A stretch of 41,224 bases of DNA, from positions 1-41,224 of the forward strand of contig SLQX01000120.1 of NCBI GenBank assembly GCA_007131245.1. The letters are read 5' to 3'. The DNA is from Bacteroidales bacterium. GTDB taxonomy: Bacteria > Bacteroidota > Bacteroidia > Bacteroidales > UBA7960. Below, piece by piece: positions 34,869 to 41,224 of this stretch (position 1 is the first letter of the stretch; every line of letters begins with the position of its first letter). Position numbers and translations under genes: made by a program. The notes under the pieces were generated by a model. The model was not told where the DNA came from and searched no databases. It saw only the letters and a list, made by a program, of their open reading frames with translations.

Positions 34869-37800
34869 TGAAATTACCCCATAATTCTGTAAAACGCCCC
34901 ACAACCACACTGATGGTTTTCATTGCAGTTATTTTGCTGGGAGTTGTATCCATACAAATGCTGCCCCGTGATGTATTGCCCGATATAGAGTTTCCGACCC
35001 TGACTGTGGTAACAGTTTACCCCGGTGCTTCAGCAGAGGTGGTTGAAGACCAGGTAACGCAACCTATGGAAACGGTACTGGCTGCCACCGAAAACCTGCG
35101 CTCCATTCAATCTACATCCACTGAAAATGTTTCATTCATCACCCTGCGGTTTAACTGGGGTGTGGATGTGAACGAAGCCTCCAACAACGCCAGGGATTAC
35201 ATCGAACTGGTTAAGCGACACCTGCCCAGGGATGTGCATCAACCGGTAATACTCAAGGTTAATAGCTCAATGATTCCTGTTATTGCTTATGGGATACAGG
35301 CTGAAGAGAGCTTCTATGATCTGCACAATATTATTGAAGACGAGATAGCCACACCCTTGCGGAAGGTCGAAGGGGTTGGTACAGTTGTAACCATCGGAGC
35401 CCCTGAGCGTGAGATTCGTATTGAAGCTGATCCTTTGAAAATGGAAGCATATAATTTGAGCGTCAGCCAAATTGCAAACATTCTCAAAGCAGAAAATATC
35501 AGCATCCCAGGAGGAAATATAAAAGTTGGCACCCGCGACTTTTCTGTAAGTGTTACAGGAGAAATAGATGATGTGGATGAAATCAAGGATATTGTACTCC
35601 ATTCCTTCGCAGGAAAACCTGTGCGTATAAGGGATGTGGCAACCCTAAAGGATGATTACAAAGAACGTGACGCTTATGCAAGAACAGGAGGACGCCGCTC
35701 GGTGGCATTTTTTGTGCAGAAGCAAACGGGCACCAATACACTGGAAGTAGCCGAACTGGTGAGAGCTGAGATGGAAAAAGTGGAAGATGTTTTGCCAGAA
35801 GATGTAAAAGTTTTGGAGATAGTAGACAGCTCCGATATTGTAACCCGCTCCATCAGCAACCTTTCCGGGACGTTATGGTGGGCCGGACTGTTTGTAATGT
35901 TGGTGGTATTTACCTTTTTGCGGCAATGGCGCTCAAGTCTTATTATTATGCTCACCATGCCTGTATCACTCATCGCGGCTTTTGTTTATATGTTTCTGGC
36001 AGGATACAGCATAAATATATTCTCGCTCATGTCCATTGTTATTGCCATAGGAATGGTGGTAGACAATGCCATTGTGGTACTTGAAAATGTAACCCGCCAC
36101 ATGGAAATGGGCAGTAAGCCCAGGCAGGCAGCTGTATTTGGTGCCAGCGAAATGGGTATGGCCATCTCTGCTTCTACACTCACCACCATCAGTGTATTTC
36201 TTCCCTTGCTTTTCATGGGAGGCATTGTAGGTGTGCTTTTCAAGCAGTTGGCTGTATTAACAACCATTACCCTGATAGCTTCTCTTGTAACAGCACTGTC
36301 CGTTACTCCAATGCTCGCATCTCAACTGCTCAAACCCATAGGCAAAGACACCAAACCCAAAGGTAAGTTTTACCAGTTGAGTGAACGCATGTTTGAGAAA
36401 ACAGAGAATTTTTACAAGCAATCACTGAGTTGGGCTGTTTACCATAAAAAGATTGTAGTTGGGCTTGCAGTATTGCTTTTTGCGTTCACCCTCTTTGTTG
36501 GAGGACGCATCGGAACCGATTACATACCGGAATTTGACTCGGGTGATGTGAGTGTTCAGTTTGAAATGGAAATTGGAACCAGTGCTCTTGAGACCGAGCG
36601 CATAGCAAGACGTATTGAGAAAATCATGGTGGAAGAAATTCCCGAGTTGCAAAGTGAGTTTACCATTGTGGGTCAAACCGAAGATGGTGCTCTGACCACC
36701 GTAGGATTCCAGGAGGGAAAAAACATTGGTTCGCTTGTAGCACGCATGGGCCGGCCGGACGAACGAGAAAGAAGCGCCTGGGAAGCTGCCCAGGCAGTTA
36801 GAGAGCGTATCGAAAAAGAGGTACCTGAAGTGGATAACTTCACCGTACATGGAGGAAGCCTTTTATCTTCGGCATTATTGGGTAATGTGCAACCTATAGA
36901 AGTGGAAATAACCGGCCACGATTTTGATGAACTCAACGCCACAGCCAGGGAGGTACAAAGGGAGCTGGAAAAGCTGGAAGGATTTACCAACATTGAAAAT
37001 ACCATTGACCCCGGTAAAGCAGAATATGAAATACGGGTAGACAAAGACAAGGCATCTGAGCTGGGAGTGAATTCGGCTATGATTGCCATGCAAGTTCGGC
37101 AAAGCATTTATGGGGCAGAAGCGGGTGAATACGACGACCAAGGTAATGAATATGATATCATGGTTCGCTATGCTCCGGAGTTCAGAAAATCGGCTGACGA
37201 TCTTGGCAATATTGTTATCAGCACCCTTACAGGGAAACAGGTTCCGGTACGCGAAGTGGCCACCATTGAACAGGTTCGTGGCCCTCTGGAAATCATCCGC
37301 GAAGAACAGCAACGCATTGTTAAAGTAACGGCCGACCTTGATGGAATCTCTCTGGGTGATGGAGCCCAAAAAGTAAAATCGTTGCTCAAAAACATTTCTC
37401 ACCCTGAGGGAGTTAGCCTGGCCCTTGGCGGACAAACCACCGATCAGGGTGAGTCCTTTGCAAGCCTGAGGCTCATATTCCTTGCCGGTATTCTGCTGGT
37501 ATACATGGTGATGGCATCCCAATTCGAATCACTCAAAGACCCATTCATCATTATTTTTTCCATCCCTTTTTCAATCATTGGAATCATTTGGGCCTTTGTG
37601 GTAACCGGACTTACATTAAGCGTAGTAACCTTTATTGGTGCTATCATGCTGCTGGGAGTTGTGGTAAATAACGGTATTGTGTTGGTAGACTACACCAACC
37701 TGCTGCGTAAACGAGGATATAAGCTCATTGATGCGGTACTTGAAGGGGGACGCAGCAGATTACGCCCGGTATTGATGACAAGCTTTACCACGATGCTGGG

Positions 37801-37966
37801 GATGTTGCCCATGGCTCTCTCAACAGGTATGGGGGCAGAAATGTGGTCACCCCTGGGCATCACCATTATTGGCGGGATGCTGGTATCTACCATTATTACC
37901 CTGATATTGATTCCGGTAGTCTATACTGTATTCAACTTCAAAGCCATACGAGTAGAAGATAAATAA
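34868..37966 (+). CDS. RND-family efflux transporter permease
   Basis: This 1032-residue inner membrane pump takes substrate from the membrane or periplasm in exchange for protons. It has the AcrB-type layout: first helix near 15-30, a large porter domain, TM segments 2-6 around residues 340-490, a second porter domain, and a last TM cluster. The TM4 relay motif is VVDNAIVVLENV, with Asp399 kept but the second Asp replaced by Asn400. The TM10 motif is VVNNGIVLVDY, with Asn934 where AcrB has Lys940. Such changes are seen in many RND pumps outside Proteobacteria. Its ATG overlaps the adaptor stop (TAATG), so translation is coupled. The substrate is unknown. Confidence 0.93.
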   Translation: MKLPHNSVKRPTTTLMVFIAVILLGVVSIQMLPRDVLPDIEFPTLTVVTVYPGASAEVVEDQVTQPMETVLAATENLRSIQSTSTENVSFITLRFNWGVDVNEASNNARDYIELVKRHLPRDVHQPVILKVNSSMIPVIAYGIQAEESFYDLHNIIEDEIATPLRKVEGVGTVVTIGAPEREIRIEADPLKMEAYNLSVSQIANILKAENISIPGGNIKVGTRDFSVSVTGEIDDVDEIKDIVLHSFAGKPVRIRDVATLKDDYKERDAYARTGGRRSVAFFVQKQTGTNTLEVAELVRAEMEKVEDVLPEDVKVLEIVDSSDIVTRSISNLSGTLWWAGLFVMLVVFTFLRQWRSSLIIMLTMPVSLIAAFVYMFLAGYSINIFSLMSIVIAIGMVVDNAIVVLENVTRHMEMGSKPRQAAVFGASEMGMAISASTLTTISVFLPLLFMGGIVGVLFKQLAVLTTITLIASLVTALSVTPMLASQLLKPIGKDTKPKGKFYQLSERMFEKTENFYKQSLSWAVYHKKIVVGLAVLLFAFTLFVGGRIGTDYIPEFDSGDVSVQFEMEIGTSALETERIARRIEKIMVEEIPELQSEFTIVGQTEDGALTTVGFQEGKNIGSLVARMGRPDERERSAWEAAQAVRERIEKEVPEVDNFTVHGGSLLSSALLGNVQPIEVEITGHDFDELNATAREVQRELEKLEGFTNIENTIDPGKAEYEIRVDKDKASELGVNSAMIAMQVRQSIYGAEAGEYDDQGNEYDIMVRYAPEFRKSADDLGNIVISTLTGKQVPVREVATIEQVRGPLEIIREEQQRIVKVTADLDGISLGDGAQKVKSLLKNISHPEGVSLALGGQTTDQGESFASLRLIFLAGILLVYMVMASQFESLKDPFIIIFSIPFSIIGIIWAFVVTGLTLSVVTFIGAIMLLGVVVNNGIVLVDYTNLLRKRGYKLIDAVLEGGRSRLRPVLMTSFTTMLGMLPMALSTGMGAEMWSPLGITIIGGMLVSTIITLILIPVVYTVFNFKAIRVEDK

Positions 37967-37979
37967 ATGAGATGGGATG

Positions 37980-38007
37980 GCCGGGAGCAGATAAAACTGC
38001 TCCCGGC
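37980..38007. terminator. Perfect hairpin after the RND gene
   Basis: GCCGGGAGCAG (37980-37990) pairs perfectly with CTGCTCCCGGC (37997-38007) around a 6-base loop. It lies 13 bases after the RND stop. The following ATAAATCTCTTTCC is only weakly T-rich, so it may reduce rather than stop transcription into the small gene at 38070, or protect the 3' end of the pump mRNA. Confidence 0.55.
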
Positions 38008-38069
38008 ATAAATCTCTTTCCAAGTCGTTTTTTTGAAATTTAATCACAACACCATTAAAACATAAAAAG

Positions 38070-38375
38070 ATGAACATGATATATTGCACCTGCAACATAA
38101 GCGTGCAGGACACCATCCTGGAAATTATTGAAGACTGCAACATTCGCGAATACCAGGTAATTGACCAGGTAAAAGCCAAAAATAAAATAGCAAATCCGCG
38201 CTTTAACGACCCGGTATGGCCCGGTTACAACTCGGCTATCATGATGCAGGTAAAAGAAGACCAAAAAGTTGAAAGACTGGCTGCACAACTAAAAGAATTT
38301 AACAGCACCGCTTTTAATAAAGCTGAACTGGTTACTTTCTGCACCTGGCCACTTACACACTATTTCTTCGACTGA
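38070..38375 (+). CDS. Small PII-like protein next to the RND pump
   Basis: The 101-residue protein starts MNMIYCTCNISVQDTILEII and has DCNIREYQVIDQVKAKNKI, ANPRFNDPVWPGYNSAI and KVERLAAQLKEFNS. The alternation of beta-alpha-beta elements and its length fit the PII/CutA ferredoxin-like group, members of which can lie beside efflux pump genes. No PII T-loop tyrosine or nucleotide motif is certain. Cys6 and Cys8 could bind metal. It follows the RND gene by about 100 bases, after a strong hairpin, and may sense pump substrate or energy state. This is inference. Confidence 0.55.
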   Translation: MNMIYCTCNISVQDTILEIIEDCNIREYQVIDQVKAKNKIANPRFNDPVWPGYNSAIMMQVKEDQKVERLAAQLKEFNSTAFNKAELVTFCTWPLTHYFFD

Positions 38376-38683
38376 TAGATGATTTTCCAGGAATGAATTA
38401 GTTGCATAACCTGTAAAACAATGAACTGCAGCAAAGTACATATAAGCGCATATCAATTATCTTGGGACCAGCTTTGATTATAATGGGAGTATGTTCATTG
38501 TAGCCCCGGAAAAAGGGCAGAATAAATCAAACCAACACAGGTAGTTTCACAGCTTTTGGGCACATAAGTCCAATAATTAAACAGAAATGGCTATGCCAAT
38601 ACATAAGTTAAAGCTTTTTTTTGGATGAACCGAGCCATGACAAACCTATTGATATACACGGGGATGATTATTTGGAAAACAAA
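38376..38683. other. Gene-free stretch, first part
   Basis: No convincing reading frame was found on either strand; the longest starts here are under 20 codons. I see no terminator with a T-run and no clear promoter. It continues into the two inverted-repeat structures at 38684-38799 and 38862-38944. Confidence 0.4.
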
Positions 38684-38799
38684 ATGAAACTTACATGAGC
38701 ACTGCGCTCAAAAAATAGAATGAACCGAACGAAGTGAGCTCACGAACACCAATTAAAACAAACGATAGTGAGTAATAAATACATTCATGTAAGTTACAT
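38684..38799. repeat. 116-base element with 15-bp inverted ends
   Basis: ATGAAACTTACATGA at 38684-38698 is repeated inverted at 38785-38799 with one mismatch. Between them lie the palindrome GTGAGCTCAC (38734-38743) and two near-copies AACGAAGTGAG and AACGATAGTGAG. The shape resembles a small non-coding mobile repeat, but no target duplication is obvious at the ends. Confidence 0.5.
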
Positions 38800-38861
38800 C
38801 TAACCAAATACTAAACACAATTATATTCGAATGAAATTCAGTAAACAAAATAAAGATATAC

Positions 38862-38944
38862 GAACACGGATAGCACGGATCGAACGAATTCACACCTATT
38901 TTTTCTATCAGCGATTATCCGCAAAATCTGCGTAATCCGCGTTC
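38862..38944. repeat. Imperfect inverted repeat with 9-base periodicity
   Basis: The left side has ACGGATAGC and ACGGATCGA in tandem. The right side has ATCCGCAAA, ATCTGCGTA and ATCCGCGTT, also nine bases apart. The right side is roughly the reverse complement of the left, starting GAAC at 38862 and ending GTTC at 38944, so the whole could fold into a long interrupted hairpin. I believe similar sequences recur between genes in other Bacteroidota, but this window has one copy. Confidence 0.55.
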
Positions 38945-38974
38945 TGATAACAACATCGATAAAATTATAGAAAG

Positions 38975-39796
38975 ATGAAACAGATGAAAAAAATGGACAT
39001 CAACCCCGGATTTGAATACTACAGAGGTTTTATCAGCAACATCCGGAACAATTTTACAGAAAACGGAGTCACCCTGAAAGAAGGTCGAAATACGATTAAA
39101 ATCATAGAGTATAAAGGGGTGAAATTCTGTGTCAAATCTTTTGGAAATAAAAACCGGATCAATGCCATTGCATATAGTTTTATAAGACCGTCAAAAGCTG
39201 TTAGATCATTTAATTATGCGCTTCGCATCCTGAGTCTTGGAGTAAAAACCCCTGAGCCGGTGGCTTTTGTGGATTATTATAAAAACAGCATCCTGGACAA
39301 AAGTTTTTATATCTCCATCTTCCAAAAACATGATTTTTCCCTGGGGCAGTCTTTTGATCTCCCCCTGGCCGAGCGTCTTGAGGTACTTTCATCATTTGCC
39401 GCCTTTGCTTGCATGCAACTGCATAACAATGGCATCTACCATAAAGACCTATCACCAGGTAACATCCTGGTTACCCAAAAGCCAGATGAGAGCTATGTGT
39501 TTCATTTGATTGATCTCAACCGTATAAAATTTAAAAAAAAGATGGGGTTTAGAACAAGAATGTCCAACCTGAGAAGAATAAATGGAACCGCTATGTGTCT
39601 TGGTACCATTGCTCATTTTTATGCCATGCACCACAAAAAAAACCCGGTTTGGGGAGCACTCAGGATAGGCGTCGAAAGAATTAAATATGAAAAATTCAGG
39701 AAAGTAAAAAAACGTTGCAAAAGGCTTACCGGCTTAAACAAAGCCAAACAAGATAAAACAAAAGAAACAACTCTTACAAATCCCATTCATCACTAA
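38975..39796 (+). CDS. Lipopolysaccharide kinase (Kdo/WaaP)-like protein
   Basis: This 273-residue cytoplasmic protein has a small protein-kinase fold. The ATP-lysine is probably in GVKFCVKSF. The catalytic loop is YHKDLSPGNILV with Asp158, and the metal-binding equivalent of DFG is LIDLNRIKF. The last 40 residues are very basic (KVKKRCKRLTGLNKAKQDK), which suggests contact with the membrane or with acidic lipid. WaaP/KdkA relatives phosphorylate heptose or Kdo of lipopolysaccharide. The gene is followed nine bases later by an acyl-carrier-like gene. The exact acceptor is unknown; several Met codons near the start (38975, 38984, 38993) leave the start uncertain. Confidence 0.8.
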   Translation: MKQMKKMDINPGFEYYRGFISNIRNNFTENGVTLKEGRNTIKIIEYKGVKFCVKSFGNKNRINAIAYSFIRPSKAVRSFNYALRILSLGVKTPEPVAFVDYYKNSILDKSFYISIFQKHDFSLGQSFDLPLAERLEVLSSFAAFACMQLHNNGIYHKDLSPGNILVTQKPDESYVFHLIDLNRIKFKKKMGFRTRMSNLRRINGTAMCLGTIAHFYAMHHKKNPVWGALRIGVERIKYEKFRKVKKRCKRLTGLNKAKQDKTKETTLTNPIHH

Positions 39797-39805
39797 CCTT
39801 AAAAA

Positions 39806-40075
39806 ATGAGTACCATGACATATTCAGATGTACACAACCAGATTCAACGCATCATTAACAGAAAGATGAAAGTCAGGCACAAAGAGAGCTCCTACACTGC
39901 AAACTTTTCCGATGATTTTAAAATGGCAGAATGGGAGGTAACCCTGCTTATGAACCTTGTGGAAGACCAGTTTAACATCCGGCTGGAAACCGGTACAGAA
40001 AGAAACCTTTTCAGTATGAATCAGTTGGTTGCATTGGTTTATAAGGAAAGTCAAAAAGCATTCAGCCACAATTAA
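39806..40075 (+). CDS. Acyl-carrier-protein-like protein lacking the carrier serine
   Basis: This 89-residue protein has the four-helix pattern of acyl carrier proteins: YSDVHNQIQRIINRKMKV, then EWEVTLLMNLVEDQFNIRLE, which corresponds to helix 2 and the following acidic loop (in ordinary carriers DSLDTVELVMxLEEEF). The position of the phosphopantetheine serine, expected in DSL, reads AEW here (Ala41-Glu42-Trp43). The protein therefore probably carries no acyl group through that arm and may be a structural or regulatory relative. It starts nine bases after the lipopolysaccharide kinase-like gene. The overall resemblance is moderate, and other small helical proteins could look similar. Confidence 0.55.
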   Translation: MSTMTYSDVHNQIQRIINRKMKVRHKESSYTANFSDDFKMAEWEVTLLMNLVEDQFNIRLETGTERNLFSMNQLVALVYKESQKAFSHN

Positions 40076-40203
40076 AACGGGAAGCTTTATTGCTTGTAGT
40101 CAAAACCCAGGTTTTGCAAAACAACCCGTTTGTATTACACCCCATTGAAGTCTGCAATCAAATTAGGCTTAATTATCATCCACAAGATTAACAATTAAAG
40201 ATT

Positions 40204-40833
40204 ATGAAAACAATACATTTTTACATCATCATCCTGTTTCTTACATGGACGGGTCATCATGCTGTTAATGCACAAAACAGGGGCATTCGCACGGGAGTAT
40301 CGGTTTCTACTTTTTCCAGGACCGGTAATCTGTATGACAATGATCACATGCACCTTGGCTTTACCGCTGCCGCGTTCAGAGCAATCCCAATCGGCACACA
40401 ACTGAATCTATTACCTGAAATCACATACATCCAAAAGGGCCGGACAAAAACGCCCCACATCCCGGGCTATCCCACAGGGGCAGATTACAACATCTGCTAT
40501 TGGCAGATTCCCTTACAACTACAATATGTAAACCGTGAAATTGTAAAAGCAAATGGCGCACAGATTCATTTTAACGGCGGCCCTTTTGCGGCGTTTGCTT
40601 TCAGGGACAAAATAAGTGCAGAGGGACAAGATAAACAACTCGCACAAGCACAAGAGCCAGAGAAAAGAGAAAATGACTATGGTGTAAGCTTTGGCATGGG
40701 CTATCAGCGACCTCTTGCAGGTCAGGTTCTCAGTTTTGACCTAAAATATGATATGGGACTGTCAGAGCTTGCCAATCAACCCGATGATTACCGCACCAAA
40801 GCACTTAGCTTTACTTTGGGTTGGGCTTTTTAG
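40204..40833 (+). CDS. PorT-like outer membrane beta-barrel protein
   Basis: The 209-residue protein has a signal peptide ending VNAQ and a run of alternating beta strands with aromatic girdles: GIRTGVSVSTFSRTG, LGFTAAAFRAIPI, LNLLPEITYIQKG, YWQIPLQLQYV and HFNGGPFAAFAF. It ends LSFTLGWAF, with the terminal aromatic that signals outer membrane insertion. The layout and length fit the PorT-type outer membrane beta-barrel family, whose members have varied and mostly unknown roles. It lies 128 bases after the acyl-carrier-like gene and may or may not be cotranscribed. Confidence 0.85.
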   Translation: MKTIHFYIIILFLTWTGHHAVNAQNRGIRTGVSVSTFSRTGNLYDNDHMHLGFTAAAFRAIPIGTQLNLLPEITYIQKGRTKTPHIPGYPTGADYNICYWQIPLQLQYVNREIVKANGAQIHFNGGPFAAFAFRDKISAEGQDKQLAQAQEPEKRENDYGVSFGMGYQRPLAGQVLSFDLKYDMGLSELANQPDDYRTKALSFTLGWAF

Positions 40834-40931
40834 TTTAAAAGCAAGTTTTCATAGCTCGCACCGACAGAAGACATTATCTTTATGCCTTTGAAAACATGCA
40901 TTTTTTTTTGGTTTTTCAAAACAATGCTATC

Positions 40932-41224
40932 ATGCAACAAAAAATTAAACAGCTGCAACCCTTTTTTTTACGAAATGCTATCATTGCTGCCATTGGTTTC
41001 GGTATTCTTATCTTTATCGATTACATTGTAGAGGGTAGTTTTTTTGATGGTTTTCAAAGGCATATGTTTACCTATTCGCTGATTATTGTTGGATATATTC
41101 TGGCCAGCGAGGGAACGCTACTCATTGATAAGTGGATAAACAAGAAACTTTCACCCCGGGTATCTTTCAAGTTCCTCAGCCTCTATAAAATTTTGACTGT
41201 AATTGTTTTTTACTCGGCGCTTTA
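40932..41224 (+). CDS. N-terminal part of a membrane protein, perhaps a sensor kinase (cut by window edge)
   Basis: The frame opens at the ATG at 40932 and stays open to the edge (about 97 codons). It starts MQQKIKQLQPFFLRNAI and has hydrophobic segments at about 14-30, 44-60 and 86-97, with charged loops between. This spacing is seen in membrane input parts of LytS-type sensor kinases, but no kinase motif is visible within the window. It may be another kind of membrane protein. Confidence 0.5.
   Translation, partial: MQQKIKQLQPFFLRNAIIAAIGFGILIFIDYIVEGSFFDGFQRHMFTYSLIIVGYILASEGTLLIDKWINKKLSPRVSFKFLSLYKILTVIVFYSAL

Noticed and set aside
36875-37522. Long minus-strand frame (215 codons) inside the RND gene
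   Set aside because: It lies wholly within the coding frame of a well-supported gene and has no recognisable motifs.
1-41224. Defence system, prophage, integron or CRISPR array
   Set aside because: No spacer-repeat series, integrase, transposase, nuclease or toxin-antitoxin pair was seen; gene content is mostly housekeeping and envelope functions.

Overview
The window looks like a chromosome segment of a Bacteroidota bacterium, possibly Marinilabiliales; the order is a guess. The evidence is the fixed gene set bamD-rpoZ-coaBC-DUF4835-recN, a DAHP synthase fused to chorismate mutase, a carboxypeptidase-regulatory TonB receptor, PorT-like barrels, weak Shine-Dalgarno sites, and promoters of the TTTG-N19-TAnnTTTG type. 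Base composition is moderate and even, and no integrase, transposase, phage, tRNA, rRNA or CRISPR array was seen.

Layout. Positions 1-2192 (minus) hold two neighbouring sensor histidine kinases with the same 7TM input domain; the first is cut by the window edge. trxB (2636-3574) has its own promoter and terminator. From 9823 down to 3864 (minus) runs an aromatic amino acid operon: promoter, two tandem Phe/Tyr-rich leader peptides each followed by an intrinsic terminator, then tyrA, DAHP synthase-chorismate mutase, aroB, aroA and aroC. Two plus-strand genes follow (a membrane protein and an apparently exported flavodoxin). Then comes a minus-strand block: etfB-etfA-acyl-CoA dehydrogenase, and upstream of it bamD-rpoZ-coaBC-DUF4835-recN-fabI. 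Next are a translationally coupled lipoprotein pair (TPR and LPP20), a LiaF-like membrane protein and a DUF2721 protein.

From 26291 onward genes are on the plus strand: a TonB-dependent receptor with a DUF2271-like exported protein, an M20 amidohydrolase with a free-standing alanine racemase-like protein, a TolC/adaptor/RND efflux operon with a small PII-like protein, a 600-base gap with two inverted-repeat structures, a lipopolysaccharide kinase-like protein, an acyl-carrier-like protein lacking the carrier serine, a PorT-like barrel, and the start of a membrane protein.

The most interesting signal is the aromatic operon leader (9433-9823). Neither leader peptide is long enough for ordinary gene calling. 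One is 21 residues with 9 Phe/Tyr, the other 23 with 10 Phe/Tyr. In both, the end of the peptide reading frame carries an RNA segment complementary to the 5' arm of the following terminator, which is the layout of ribosome-mediated attenuation. Two such modules in series, both reading Phe and Tyr, would control entry into the common shikimate pathway and the tyrosine branch together. Gene functions rest on visible motifs and family knowledge; no database search was run.
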